The notes: a model not told the origin generated them from the sequence alone. A DNA stretch of 64,000 nt from Bacteroidales bacterium (GCA_017991835.1 JAGOPY010000003.1:1-64000); one strand, 5' to 3'; positions 44,211 to 54,204 are shown, counted from the stretch's first letter. Numbers and translations are program-made.

Positions 44211-45638
44211 ATGGGTCAAAATCATATCGATTATATACGCAAAAGCCGGGGAATGGCGATTTATGCTGTCCTGGCTGCATACGCCGCAGTGGCCGCTTTT
44301 ATCATCGCTTTTTATAATGGTACCGGCGATTCGGGCGACAGCATCCATCACTACCTTTTCGCACGGTATGCCCCGCAACATATCGAACTTTTCTTCGACC
44401 ACTGGGCCAAGCCCCTGTTCGTACTGCTGGCCAGCCCATTTGCCCAGCTCGGGTTTACGGGTATGAAAATATTCAATGCCCTTGTCGGATTATTCACCAT
44501 CTGGTTCACCTACAGGTCGGCACAACTATTAAACCTGAAGAATCCGCTGCTGGTAACGCTATTGCTGATCTTCTCCCCCATGTACTTCGTCCAGACGTTT
44601 TCAGGCCTTACCGAGCCATTGTTTGCCCTGTTTATATCAATAGGCCTGTATTTTGTATTAAGGGAGAAATTTGTCATTTCCTTCCAGGTCATTTCGTTTC
44701 TCCCCTTTATCCGTTCGGAAGGGCTGATCCTGATAGGAATTTTTGCATTGTATGCCATTGTAAAGCATCAATGGAGGTCAATACCATGGCTGCTTACAGG
44801 GCATATTCTCTATTCAGTTGCCGGCTTTTTTGTGCACGGCGACCTGCTATGGGTCTTTACCCGGATCCCCTACGCCCGGCTGGCCAGCACCTACGGCAGC
44901 GGAACCATTTTCCATTTTGCAGAGAAACTCAATTACGTTATCGGCATTCCCATTTTCATCCTCTTCTGGGCAGGTGTCCTCAGCATCTTCCTGAAACTGG
45001 TCCGCAGGCAATTATCAAAAGAGCTTTCCATCCTGGTTTTCCTCGGATTCCTTTCGTATTTCATTGCACACAGCTTGTTCTGGTATTTCGGCATTTTTAA
45101 TTCGATGGGTCTGCAGCGGGTTCTGATCGGCGTTATGCCATTGATAGCAATTATTTCCCTTTCGGGATTTAATTTTTTAACGGAAGAACTAGCCCGGAAT
45201 CACCGGGTAACCCGGATAATTTCACAGATTGCATTGATCAGTTACATCCTCATTTTTCCCTTTCTGTCGAATCCTGCGGCGATCAAATGGGACAAAGATC
45301 TCAGCCTGGCAGAGGACCAGGTGGTCGCCACCAGCGTTAAAGAATTTATCAAAAGCCACAACAGTATCACACCCCGGTTAATCTATTCTCATCCTTATTT
45401 AAGTGAAGTATTGCAGGTCGACCACTTTGATAAGGAAAAGAGGCTGGATTTGAATGAGCAAAACCTCAGCCGGTTGCAGCCGGGCGACCTCATCATCTGG
45501 GAAAACTGGTTTGCCGTTGTGGAAAATGGGATCTCAAAAGAATCCCTCGACCAAAATCCTGAACTGATAAACATTTTTAATATAACAAACAACGAAGGTA
45601 AACGAGAAATTCATTTTATCCTTTTCAAGAAGAAATAG
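44211..45638 (+). CDS. GT-C type membrane glycosyltransferase (mannosyltransferase-like)
   Basis: 475 residues with about ten membrane helices. The first loop carries GDSGDSIHHYLFARY, the acidic pair expected of GT-C enzymes that use lipid-linked sugars, and SPMYFVQTFSGLTEPLFALF follows in the helix bundle. The short C-terminal part (about 360-475) is soluble and faces the periplasm. Likely a dolichol- or undecaprenyl-type mannosyl transferase; the acceptor is not known. The gene is alone on its strand between the small protein gene and the oxidoreductase. Confidence 0.65.
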   Translation: MGQNHIDYIRKSRGMAIYAVLAAYAAVAAFIIAFYNGTGDSGDSIHHYLFARYAPQHIELFFDHWAKPLFVLLASPFAQLGFTGMKIFNALVGLFTIWFTYRSAQLLNLKNPLLVTLLLIFSPMYFVQTFSGLTEPLFALFISIGLYFVLREKFVISFQVISFLPFIRSEGLILIGIFALYAIVKHQWRSIPWLLTGHILYSVAGFFVHGDLLWVFTRIPYARLASTYGSGTIFHFAEKLNYVIGIPIFILFWAGVLSIFLKLVRRQLSKELSILVFLGFLSYFIAHSLFWYFGIFNSMGLQRVLIGVMPLIAIISLSGFNFLTEELARNHRVTRIISQIALISYILIFPFLSNPAAIKWDKDLSLAEDQVVATSVKEFIKSHNSITPRLIYSHPYLSEVLQVDHFDKEKRLDLNEQNLSRLQPGDLIIWENWFAVVENGISKESLDQNPELINIFNITNNEGKREIHFILFKKK

Positions 45639-45754
45639 AGTGACAACAAAAAGAAAATGCATCGAAATACGTATTTCATCCCGGATAAAATGAAATTCAC
45701 CGGTTTATCCCGTTCATTCACCGGAAAATAATTCCAGTTTAAAGCAGGTGCAGA

Positions 45755-45762
45755 TACTTTTG
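45755..45762 (+). promoter_or_regulatory. promoter -7 element
   Basis: TACTTTTG matches TAnnTTTG, 16 bases before the ATG of the FAD-dependent oxidoreductase. Confidence 0.5.
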
Positions 45763-45778
45763 CGCAAAAATTAATCAC

Positions 45779-47266
45779 ATGAAAGAAAAAGTTGTCATTA
45801 TTGGCGGAGGTGTTGCCGGGTTGTCGGCCGGAATTTATTCTGCAATGAACGGATTCGACACCGAAATCTACGAGATGCATTCAGTAGCCGGAGGGCAATG
45901 TACGGCGTGGGACCGTGACCGGTTCCGGTTCGATTATTGTCTCCACTGGCTGGTGGGAACTTCCAAAGGACCCTTCCACGAAATCTGGCGGGAGACCAAT
46001 GTTTTGAACGATCAGACCGAGATCATCGATCATGACATCCATTCCCAGATCATTGACAACAAAGGAGAAAGGTTTACGATTTACGCCGATATCAACCGGT
46101 GGGAAGAATATTTGCTGAAACTCTCCCCCGAGGATGAAAAGCCGATCCGGAGCATGTGCAGGGAGATGCGCAAAAGCGCCAGGCTGGAGCCTTTCACATC
46201 AGCCCCGGAACTGCGCAGCCCGCTGGAATACATACGACTGCTGCCATCTATGATCCCCTTGATGTTCGTCGTGCAAAAATTCGGCCGTCTGACCTGTGCC
46301 GAATATTTCGACAAGCTCAACTTTAAAAGCGAAAAGATCAGGACGGCTTTTCATTCGTTGTATGGCGACCGGAATTTTTCAGCCCTGGCGTTCATATTCA
46401 TGCTGGGTTGGTTTAACCAGAAGAATGCGGGTTACATCAAAGGGGGCTCCTACCCTCTGGCCCAGCGGATGCTGGAAAGATACAAAAGCCTTGGCGGCAG
46501 GATCGTTTTCAAAAAAAGGGTGGAGAAAATTATCGTGGAGAAGAATATAGCGAAAGGAATAGTTCTGACAGATGGCACAGCAATTAACGCCGACCATGTG
46601 ATCAGCGCAGCCGATGGATTTTCAACGATCTACAAGATGCTTGACGGCAAATACACTTCGAAACAAGTTGAGCATGCATATAAAAACTGGGAATTGTTCC
46701 CGCCCCTGGTGCAGGTTTCTTTCGGTGTCGGCAAAGAGGTAAAAGCCGATGCCCCTATTCTTCTGAATTTCTCTAAAGGGGTTAAGATCGGGATGACCGA
46801 GCTGGAATATGGATTCTCGCTGATGAATTATTCTTACGACAACACCATGGCACCCGAGGGGAAAACGACCATCGTCATGCGATATGAAAGTCCGTGGAAA
46901 TTATGGGAAAACCTGGAAGGGGAAGCTTACCGTGCAGAAAAGGAACAAATAAAGAAGGATGCCGTTGCCTGCCTGGAGTCGATCCACCCCGGTATATCGG
47001 GCTCCATCGAAGTGATAGATGTAGCCACACCTAAAACGGATGTCAAATACACAGGTGTTAAAGACGGGGCCTATGAGGGATTTCTGCCCACCCGGGAAAA
47101 CATGATGAAAGGATTGAGAATGCAGTTGCCGGGATTGAAGAACTTCTACATGGCCGGCCAGTGGCTGTTCCCGGGTGGCGGACTGCCACCGTCGGCGCAG
47201 ACCGGAAAATGGGCAGTACAGATGATCTGCAAGAAAAAGAGGCAAAAGTTTATATCAAACCGTTAA
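45779..47266 (+). CDS. FAD-dependent oxidoreductase of the CrtI/phytoene desaturase type
   Basis: 495 residues. The N-terminal dinucleotide fold reads IIGGGVAGLSAGIYSAMNGF with the downstream acidic and HS residues of CrtI-like enzymes, and the end carries MAGQWLFPGGGLPPSAQTGK, the FAD/substrate lid motif of the family. Several CrtI-like paralogues act on other isoprenoids, fatty acids or amines, so a carotenoid role is not proven. It is followed by a class V aminotransferase-like gene on the same strand (22-base gap), which may share a pathway. Confidence 0.88.
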   Translation: MKEKVVIIGGGVAGLSAGIYSAMNGFDTEIYEMHSVAGGQCTAWDRDRFRFDYCLHWLVGTSKGPFHEIWRETNVLNDQTEIIDHDIHSQIIDNKGERFTIYADINRWEEYLLKLSPEDEKPIRSMCREMRKSARLEPFTSAPELRSPLEYIRLLPSMIPLMFVVQKFGRLTCAEYFDKLNFKSEKIRTAFHSLYGDRNFSALAFIFMLGWFNQKNAGYIKGGSYPLAQRMLERYKSLGGRIVFKKRVEKIIVEKNIAKGIVLTDGTAINADHVISAADGFSTIYKMLDGKYTSKQVEHAYKNWELFPPLVQVSFGVGKEVKADAPILLNFSKGVKIGMTELEYGFSLMNYSYDNTMAPEGKTTIVMRYESPWKLWENLEGEAYRAEKEQIKKDAVACLESIHPGISGSIEVIDVATPKTDVKYTGVKDGAYEGFLPTRENMMKGLRMQLPGLKNFYMAGQWLFPGGGLPPSAQTGKWAVQMICKKKRQKFISNR

Positions 47267-47288
47267 CAGACCTGAACCAACCAAAAGT

Positions 47289-49088
47289 ATGAAGCAAACA
47301 GAAGAGATCATTTTCAATGCCTTGAGGACTTACTCGAATGTTCACCGGGGGAGCGGATACAATTCGATGGTGACCACTGAGAATTATGAACAGGCTAAGC
47401 TCAAAGTTCTCGGTTTCATGGGTTTGGATAAGAAGAGCCATAAGGTCGTTTTTTGTTCACCCCGCCAGGCCCGGATCATTACCTCCGGCATGAAGCCGGA
47501 CAGTTACCAGGTTCTTTCCAGTATCGATACAGGCCTGGCCATCGGCCTCCGGGCTATTACCGCCAAACGAAAAGCCCTTTCGATGGTACCTAAAATTACC
47601 GGCGGAGGCACTACCCGCTTGATTTCAGGCGACTGGGTCGTTTGGGCAAAGGCGCCTGATCGCCATGAAGCGGGAACCCCTTCGGTAATCAATGCTATCG
47701 CTTTTACGTCGGCATTGGAGATGAAAAAGAATCGCCAAGGGGACTTCAGCCTTCAAGAAAAAGCGAAAAACAGGGACCTGGATGAGGATCACTTTACAGG
47801 CAGAGGAAATGACAACCTTAAAGGAGAGGAATTGCTGGCATACCTGAGAGATTCGGTTGTCGGAAAGGATATTACCGTGGAAGCAGGCGGAGAAAATGTG
47901 ACCTACCTGAACCTTGACCACGGCGCCAGCACCCGGACCTTTTGGCCGGTCTGGGAAGCATACCGGCATGCGTTAAATGCAGGCCCGGACCGGAGATCTG
48001 AAATTACCGGGAATACACGGCGGATAATCTCCGGTTTTCTCGGCGCCCCAGCAGAGGAGTACGATATCGTGTTCACGTCCAACACAACGGAAGCATTGAA
48101 TCTGGCTGCGGAAAGCCTTTCACTGGAAGCTGGCGAAGAGACTGAGCCCGTGGTGATCAACACCGTTCTTGAGCATAATTCCAATGAGTTGCCCTGGCGT
48201 TTTGCAAAGGGTATCCATCATGAACGGTTAAATGTTGATGCTCAAGGTTTTATCGATCTTGACGAACTGGATACGAAATTAAGCGAATACAATGAGCAGG
48301 GTCGTCATGGAAAACGAAGAGTGGCAATAGTAGCGGTCAGCGGCGCCTCGAATGTTCTGGGAACGTGCAACGATCTGGAGGCGATCGGTCGGATTACGCA
48401 TAAGTACGGTGCACGTCTGCTTGTTGATGCGGCGCAACTGGTGGCACACCGCCCGGTCGATATGGCCGGCACCGGCATCGACTACCTGGCTTTCTCCGGC
48501 CATAAGATCTATGCCCCGTTCGGAAGCGGCGCTTTAATCGTGCGCAAAGGGCTGCTAAAATTCAATGATCAGGAAACTTCGCAAATCAGAGAATCTGGCG
48601 AGGAGAACCTTGCAGGCATTGCCGCACTGGGTAAATCCCTCGAATTGCTGGAACGGGTGGGTATGGATATTGTGATGAAGGAAGAAATAAATCTGACAGC
48701 GCAATTCCTTGAAGGGATGAACCGGGTTCCCGGCATCCGGATTTATGGAATAAAAAGTAGTCTCGACAGTAATTTCACCAGGAAAGCCGGTGTCATATCA
48801 TTTGATTTCAAGAAAATTATCGCACATACGGTTGCCAAACGCCTGGCCAATGAGTGCGGCATAGGGATCCGTTCGGGCTGCCATTGTGCCCATCTGATCG
48901 TCAAGCGGATACTTGGCGTCGCTCCGCCCTTCGAAGGCATTCAACGGCTGATTGTACTCGCTGCACCCGGGTTGAACCTTCCGGGCGTAGCACGGGTTAG
49001 CCTTGGGATTGAAAATACGGGCGAAGACGCTGAACGGCTCGTGAAATCGCTGGAAACAATAGTCGGGAAAAAGAGGCGCCTGAACTAA
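47289..49088 (+). CDS. class V aminotransferase (cysteine desulfurase-like) with N-terminal pseudo-domain
   Basis: 599 residues, about 200 more than usual. The C-terminal domain (about 205-599) is a complete class V fold: YLNLDHGASTRTFWPVWEAY, FTSNTTEALNLAAESLSLEA, LEHNSNELPW, LLVDAAQLVAHRPVDMAGTG, the PLP lysine in SGHKIYAPFGSGALI, and RSGCHCAHLI near the end with two cysteines. The first 200 residues resemble a shortened copy of the same fold: TYSNVHRGSGYNSMVTTENY at the start and RHEAGTPSVINAIAFTSALE at its end, with the catalytic middle missing. Preceded by an oxidoreductase gene. Exact reaction unknown. Confidence 0.85.
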   Translation: MKQTEEIIFNALRTYSNVHRGSGYNSMVTTENYEQAKLKVLGFMGLDKKSHKVVFCSPRQARIITSGMKPDSYQVLSSIDTGLAIGLRAITAKRKALSMVPKITGGGTTRLISGDWVVWAKAPDRHEAGTPSVINAIAFTSALEMKKNRQGDFSLQEKAKNRDLDEDHFTGRGNDNLKGEELLAYLRDSVVGKDITVEAGGENVTYLNLDHGASTRTFWPVWEAYRHALNAGPDRRSEITGNTRRIISGFLGAPAEEYDIVFTSNTTEALNLAAESLSLEAGEETEPVVINTVLEHNSNELPWRFAKGIHHERLNVDAQGFIDLDELDTKLSEYNEQGRHGKRRVAIVAVSGASNVLGTCNDLEAIGRITHKYGARLLVDAAQLVAHRPVDMAGTGIDYLAFSGHKIYAPFGSGALIVRKGLLKFNDQETSQIRESGEENLAGIAALGKSLELLERVGMDIVMKEEINLTAQFLEGMNRVPGIRIYGIKSSLDSNFTRKAGVISFDFKKIIAHTVAKRLANECGIGIRSGCHCAHLIVKRILGVAPPFEGIQRLIVLAAPGLNLPGVARVSLGIENTGEDAERLVKSLETIVGKKRRLN

Positions 49089-49090
49089 TG

Positions 49091-49969
49091 TTAAAGGATC
49101 CTTCTGTATCTGAGAACGGCCAGCCCGATGATCAGGACCAGACCGATGCCCAGAGCCCAGCCGGCGACGGGAATAGCCGCCTGGCCGGCACGGCCAAAGA
49201 TAACAAAAGGAAATCCTTGCTGGGTCATAGTTCCGCTATCATAAGCTCCACCCCAGGCCGTTGTAAATTGTAGCCCGTTGCCGGTAGGGGCCTGTCCCAG
49301 GATGGTAACCGGAGGGGCCCACTCATATCCATAGATATCTGCTCCATCCGACATCCAGACCAGCCAGTAGGTGCCGGGGCCCAATGTCAGGTCAAATTCG
49401 CAGTGATTGACCATAATGGGCCGGTTATTGTCAGTAGGCGCTGTTTCAAGGACCCTGTATATTCCGGTAAAGCCGGTAGAGGTCATCCTGTTGGTTACAA
49501 AATCACCATAAATGATATTTGAGCCCGGCAACATCGGGTCTCCATCGTATATGGCAAAATAGACCGCGGTGAAGTTTGATGTGGAGGGTGAACCCGCCTG
49601 ATAGGCATAAAATGCGATACCCACGATATTCCATCCACCCGGATCGGTAACGGTAAAATCATCGGCAATTTTATAACCCAGTGAAAACTGATGACCAAAC
49701 CCGGAAACGGTCATGCCCAGGGAAGGATTTTGTAATTCACTGATATCGGCCCCATTATAACCGATACCATAATGAGTGATCAGCGGCCCGTTATTGTATA
49801 ATTCCAGGCTTCTGACCGGCTCCATTACTGGTGCCTGGATAGTTTCTTTAACCTGCGGCAATACCGTACCATTATAAACATCGGCAACCTGTGCTACAGA
49901 GAAGTTATGCATCAGACAAATGCAAACGACGGAAATAACCGCCTTTCCAAGGGTATGGAATTTCTTCAT
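49091..49969 (-). CDS. secreted protein with IPTL-CTERM-like anchoring tail
   Basis: 292 residues. A signal peptide (residues 1-26, ending HNFSVAQ) is followed by a soluble domain that reads like a choice-of-anchor beta-sandwich (YKIADDFTVTDPGGWNIVGI and FDLTLGPGTYWLVWMSDGAD). The C-terminus is a tripartite signal: AAIPVAGW, a hydrophobic helix and basic RYRRIL. This resembles IPTL-CTERM/PEP-CTERM exosortase tails. No exosortase gene is in the window. It ends 3 bases after the convergent aminotransferase gene. Confidence 0.75.
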   Translation of the reverse strand: MKKFHTLGKAVISVVCICLMHNFSVAQVADVYNGTVLPQVKETIQAPVMEPVRSLELYNNGPLITHYGIGYNGADISELQNPSLGMTVSGFGHQFSLGYKIADDFTVTDPGGWNIVGIAFYAYQAGSPSTSNFTAVYFAIYDGDPMLPGSNIIYGDFVTNRMTSTGFTGIYRVLETAPTDNNRPIMVNHCEFDLTLGPGTYWLVWMSDGADIYGYEWAPPVTILGQAPTGNGLQFTTAWGGAYDSGTMTQQGFPFVIFGRAGQAAIPVAGWALGIGLVLIIGLAVLRYRRIL

Positions 49970-50059
49970 AATTAATTGGTTTTTAAATTTTGATGCAATA
50001 TAATGATTCGGGATCAGAAAAGCAATAAATTTCTATAAAACCTCACGTTCATTTTTCGG

Positions 50060-51289
50060 TCATTCACTTAACCTTTTCAATCGTTTGAGGAGTGGTGGAT
50101 GGGAATAATGGAAGAAAACGTAAAGATCGTGCGGACGGAGATTACTTAAATTATTGACAGATAAACGGACGAGCGCATTCCGCAGGCTTTCCGCGTTGTG
50201 GTTCACGGCTGCGAAGCGGTCGGCCTGGAATTCATGCTTGCGCGACAGTATATTCAATCCCAGTCCGGTAATGAGAGATATGGGTGTGAACAGAATACCG
50301 AAGGCGACCAGGCCCAGGTGGAAGCTCGGCTGGCCGGCTCCAAGGGCGCCCGAAAGGTGCGGATTGTCGAGGAAGCGGCTGAGGATAAACAGGATCAGAC
50401 CGGTTTGCAGAACCGAGATAACCGTTCCGATCAAAGTATGCTTTTTCCGGTAATGGCCGATCTCATGAGCCAGTACAGCCACCAGTTCGTCGACCGGATG
50501 ATCTTTGATGAGGGTATCGTAAAGAACGATCCGCTTTTTGCGCCCCAATCCGGTAAAATAAGCATTGGCTTTGGTCGATCGCTTCGAGCCGTCGATCACG
50601 TAGATATTTTTAAGGCTGAACCCGGTTTTGCCGGCAAATTCCTCGATAGCATCGCGCAGTTCGCCCGGCTCGAGAGGTGTTTGTTTGTTGAACAGCGGCA
50701 CAATGATGTTTGAATAAAACAAAGTCATCAGGATAGTAAAGAGACTGATAACGCCCCAGGCGATGATCCAGAACCAACTCCCGGTGACACCGTAAATCCA
50801 GACGATCAAAGCCAGCAGCCCCCCGCCTACCACCGCTGCCAGCACCCATCCTTTAATCTTGTCCAGGATAAAAGTCCTGACTGTGGTTTTATTGAATCCG
50901 AATCTTTGTTCGATTACAAAGGTTGAATAGATGGAAAAAGGGGTTCCCAGGAAATCAGCCACCACCCCTATCGCACCAAAAAACAAGAGGGCCATCAACA
51001 CCGGGTTATCTGTTAACGCCCTGACCTGGTTGTCGAGAAAAGCAAATCCTCCCAATAAAAGCATCAGCATGACCAGTATAAAATTGAAGGATTCAGTAAG
51101 CTGTGAAAACCAATGGTTTGCCTTCAGGTACTGCTGGGACCGCGAATATTTCTCCTGTTCATAAATACCCTGCAGTTCCTCCGGCAGTTTTTCGCTCCAG
51201 CACGTTGCGTTCAGGTAATCCAGCACTCTTTCGAGGAGGAACTCAAAGACAACAATAGCAATGATGAGGACAAACAGGATCTTTTCCAT
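50060..51289 (-). CDS. M48 family zinc metalloprotease (CAAX protease/Ste24-like)
   Basis: 409 residues. The zinc motif HEIGH is in VAVLAHEIGHYRKKHTLIGT, with the third ligand region in RKHEFQADRFAAV. About seven helices surround it, as in the HtpX/Ste24 membrane proteases. Early hydrophobic FVLIIAIVVFEFLLERVLDY and the loop PFSIYSTFVIEQRFGFNKTT support a full-length Ste24-type enzyme of the inner membrane. It is the last gene of a three-gene minus-strand run (fabG, vWA-like, protease), starting 13 bases after the vWA-like stop. Confidence 0.92.
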   Translation of the reverse strand: MEKILFVLIIAIVVFEFLLERVLDYLNATCWSEKLPEELQGIYEQEKYSRSQQYLKANHWFSQLTESFNFILVMLMLLLGGFAFLDNQVRALTDNPVLMALLFFGAIGVVADFLGTPFSIYSTFVIEQRFGFNKTTVRTFILDKIKGWVLAAVVGGGLLALIVWIYGVTGSWFWIIAWGVISLFTILMTLFYSNIIVPLFNKQTPLEPGELRDAIEEFAGKTGFSLKNIYVIDGSKRSTKANAYFTGLGRKKRIVLYDTLIKDHPVDELVAVLAHEIGHYRKKHTLIGTVISVLQTGLILFILSRFLDNPHLSGALGAGQPSFHLGLVAFGILFTPISLITGLGLNILSRKHEFQADRFAAVNHNAESLRNALVRLSVNNLSNLRPHDLYVFFHYSHPPLLKRLKRLSE

Positions 51290-51302
51290 AAATAATATAG
51301 GA

Positions 51303-53408
51303 TCAATAACTTCCGGCCCGTTTTCTGACGAACCACTCTAATGTCAGCAATCCCAGGATCAGGAGGAGTATCCAGCTTTTATTCAGCAGGTCTTCATATT
51401 TCTTGCCGGTGTATGTCAGCGGGCGGATATCCTCCCTCTCAAGTATTGCGGATGCCAGTTTATCCAGATCAGCCGGATAGAACATTTCCCCTCCTGTTTC
51501 ACTGGAAATCTGGTACAGCAGGTTATGGTCGGCCACGGTATTCAGGGCTTCGAGGTCAAGAGAGAGCACAGAAAATTCACCGGTCTCATAAAGTGTTCGT
51601 CCGTCGAGGCTGGTTTCGGCACGGAAGGAATAATTGCCCGGCGGGAACGCGCCGGCATCCAGGTGGTAGGAATTGCCGGTTTTATTGAATACATAGGGAA
51701 ATGTTTTACCTTCTTCATTTATTATACTTAACTGAACCTCCGGAAGTGTAGTTAATTCATAGTTATCATTATAGACTTCTGCATCGAATATAACGGGGGT
51801 TGTCTCGCGAAATCTGCCCGGTTGGTAGACCCTGAAGTTTTTCTTCTGGTCTTTCAGGCTAAGGTATTGTACCAGCTTATTAATCAATTCATTAAACGAC
51901 TGGTGGTTTTGAAAACGGGCATAATTAAAGAGTCTCCATTTCCAGAGCCCTTCGCCGGCAATAATACCTTTACGCCCTTCGAGGGTTTCGTTGAGGAGGA
52001 TGAGCGGGCGGGTGGTTTCGACGCTTCCGATGCGCTGGCTGACAAGCACCCGGGCGGCGTTGGCCACCTGGTAATCGCCCAGGGGGGCCACCAGGGGCGG
52101 CAGGTCGGAAAGCCAGGAAACGGTACTCTCACTCAGCGAAAAAGCGGAAAAGGCCGGATTATACTTCGGTACGGCCTCTTCGAACGACGGCCGGGCGGTT
52201 ACGATACTTAACCCCGGCTTCGACTGGTTAACCCGGGCCAGGTCAGACTGTTTTCCAAGGATAAACAGGACCGGGATGGCCTTTTCGGTTATTTCCCGGG
52301 TGATATTTTCGGCAGGGAAATTCACTGAAGGCAGTTGATGCAGGATTACGAGGCTGTAACTATCCAGCTTTCCTGTAAAATCATTCAGCGTAGAAACATC
52401 AACCTCATAATTCATATTTGATAATATCGCCTGGCGCAGCGCGCTTATATCGGGATGCGGTGCTCCTGAAAGGATGAGTACGCGGCTCTTTGCATCGAGC
52501 ACCTCCACAAAAATATCTTTTCGGTTATTGGAATACGACAATTCCCCGTCGATCGGATCGATGATGACGGTAAATTTCTGAAGTCCTTTTCTTTTAGCTT
52601 CCAGCACGATCCTGAATGTCTGAGTAAAATCATCATCATTAACCTGAAAATCCTGGGAGAAGAGGACATTATCCTGCTGGACGATCCTCAGCCTGCTTTG
52701 GTTACCGGCGGCATTGCCGGCTCTGACAACTACTTCCAGCGGGAACTTATTATTCAGGTAAACCATCCGGTTATAATTCACGCCTGCAACCACCAGGTCT
52801 TTCCGGATGCTGGTATCGCCCAGGGCGACTGTATAAACCGGAAAAGGTATATCTTTCGCCCGGTATAGTGGATTGGTCCCGGTATTGAATATCCCGTCGG
52901 ATACAAGGATCAGCGCTCCTATGTTTCTATTGGTGTATATATTAACGATTTCACCGACTGCATTGGCTATATCCGTCGCTTTGCCATTAAAGGTTGCGGA
53001 CCCGTTGTAATCTGCACTGCCATCCAGCCGGTACACTTTCTCATCAAAATAGTATTTCTGGGCTTCGCCCCTTTCGGTGAGTTTATCGGCCAGGTTATCC
53101 AGAATAGCCGGTAATTCACTTTTAACCGCAAGGGAATCTTTGTGGATGATCACCGATTCTGAGTTATCCAGGGCGAAAATCAGCAACGGTTTTTCCTTCT
53201 CCTTTGAAGTGGTCTTGACAAACGGTGCCAATAACAGGAATGAAATAAAAAAGATGGCCAGGAAGCGGACAATGCCCAGGATGGTTTTAAGATAACCGGG
53301 GAACTCATTTTTCCGGTCGCGGAAATAGAGGCTCGTGGCATAGCCGAATGCCAGCGCCAGGCAGACAATGATCAGCCAGGAAGGTTGTCCGGTAAAGAGT
53401 TCGGGCAT
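51303..53408 (-). CDS. vWA-like membrane protein
   Basis: 701 residues. Two N-terminal helices (about 10-25 and 40-65) are followed by an extracytoplasmic region with a von Willebrand A-like start (LIFALDNSESVIIHKDS, partial MIDAS DNSES in place of DxSxS), further beta-rich stretches to about residue 650, and one C-terminal helix with basic RKRAGSY. It resembles the BatA-type and related proteins of Bacteroidota by layout, but not closely by sequence. fabG lies upstream (4-base gap) and a protease downstream on the same strand, so envelope maintenance is plausible. Confidence 0.72.
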   Translation of the reverse strand: MPELFTGQPSWLIIVCLALAFGYATSLYFRDRKNEFPGYLKTILGIVRFLAIFFISFLLLAPFVKTTSKEKEKPLLIFALDNSESVIIHKDSLAVKSELPAILDNLADKLTERGEAQKYYFDEKVYRLDGSADYNGSATFNGKATDIANAVGEIVNIYTNRNIGALILVSDGIFNTGTNPLYRAKDIPFPVYTVALGDTSIRKDLVVAGVNYNRMVYLNNKFPLEVVVRAGNAAGNQSRLRIVQQDNVLFSQDFQVNDDDFTQTFRIVLEAKRKGLQKFTVIIDPIDGELSYSNNRKDIFVEVLDAKSRVLILSGAPHPDISALRQAILSNMNYEVDVSTLNDFTGKLDSYSLVILHQLPSVNFPAENITREITEKAIPVLFILGKQSDLARVNQSKPGLSIVTARPSFEEAVPKYNPAFSAFSLSESTVSWLSDLPPLVAPLGDYQVANAARVLVSQRIGSVETTRPLILLNETLEGRKGIIAGEGLWKWRLFNYARFQNHQSFNELINKLVQYLSLKDQKKNFRVYQPGRFRETTPVIFDAEVYNDNYELTTLPEVQLSIINEEGKTFPYVFNKTGNSYHLDAGAFPPGNYSFRAETSLDGRTLYETGEFSVLSLDLEALNTVADHNLLYQISSETGGEMFYPADLDKLASAILEREDIRPLTYTGKKYEDLLNKSWILLLILGLLTLEWFVRKRAGSY

Positions 53409-53412
53409 CAGA

Positions 53413-54156
53413 TCAGGTATTCATTCCTCCGCAGACGTTGATCACCTGGCCGGTGACATAATCCGACAGGTCGGAGGCAAGGAACAGGGCTATGTGGGCT
53501 ACATCCTCGGGTTTGCCTCCCCTTTTCAACGGAATATCTTTAATCCATGCCTCCCTGACATCCTGCGGCAGCTTTGCCGTCATTTCCGTTTCGATAAATC
53601 CGGGGGCAATGGCATTACACCGGATATTACGGGAGCCGAGTTCCTGTGCGATGGATTTGGTAAATCCGATCAGGCCCGCTTTGGAAGCAGAATAATTGGA
53701 TTGCCCTGCATTACCGCTGACACCGACGACGGAGCTCATATTGATTATGGATCCGAAGCGTTGTTTGAGCATGTATTTCTGCACGGCCCGGGTCATGGCG
53801 AAGACCGATTTCAGGTTGACTTTGATCACCAGATCCCAGTCGGCTTCGGTCATTCGCATCAGCAGGTTATCCCGGGTAATTCCCGCATTATTGACGAGGA
53901 CATCAATTATACCGAAGTCGTTCACGATCTGGTCGACAACAGCTTCAGCTCCATTGAAATCACTGGCATCGGAAGTATACCCTTTGCCTTTCCTGCCCAT
54001 TGCAGCAATCTCTTTTTCAAGGCTTTCCATATTTTCATCGGCCCGCAGATCGGTAAAAGCGACATCAGCGCCCTGAGCGGCAAATTGAAGCGCGATAGCC
54101 CGTCCAATCCCACGGGCAGCGCCTGTTATGAGAGCGGTCTTGTCTTTCAGCAGCAT
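53413..54156 (-). CDS. fabG: 3-oxoacyl-ACP reductase
   Basis: 247 residues of the short-chain dehydrogenase fold. The cofactor loop is TGAARGIGRAIALQFAAQGA, the NNAG motif is in VLVNNAGITRDNLLMRMTEA, and the catalytic Ser-Tyr-Lys is in SSVVGVSGNAGQSNYSASKAG. FabG reduces 3-oxoacyl-ACP with NADPH in fatty-acid elongation. Length and motifs are complete. It starts the minus-strand run with the vWA-like protein and the M48 protease, 4 bases apart from the former. Confidence 0.95.
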   Translation of the reverse strand: MLLKDKTALITGAARGIGRAIALQFAAQGADVAFTDLRADENMESLEKEIAAMGRKGKGYTSDASDFNGAEAVVDQIVNDFGIIDVLVNNAGITRDNLLMRMTEADWDLVIKVNLKSVFAMTRAVQKYMLKQRFGSIINMSSVVGVSGNAGQSNYSASKAGLIGFTKSIAQELGSRNIRCNAIAPGFIETEMTAKLPQDVREAWIKDIPLKRGGKPEDVAHIALFLASDLSDYVTGQVINVCGGMNT

Positions 54157-54170
54157 AGGTCAATTTTTTT

Positions 54171-54178
54171 CAAATTTA
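54171..54178 (-). promoter_or_regulatory. fabG promoter -7 element
   Basis: Minus-strand TAAATTTG (plus CAAATTTA) matches TAnnTTTG, 15 bases before the fabG start. Confidence 0.5.
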
Positions 54179-54204
54179 CGAATAATAAGCTAAAAATCAT
54201 CGGG

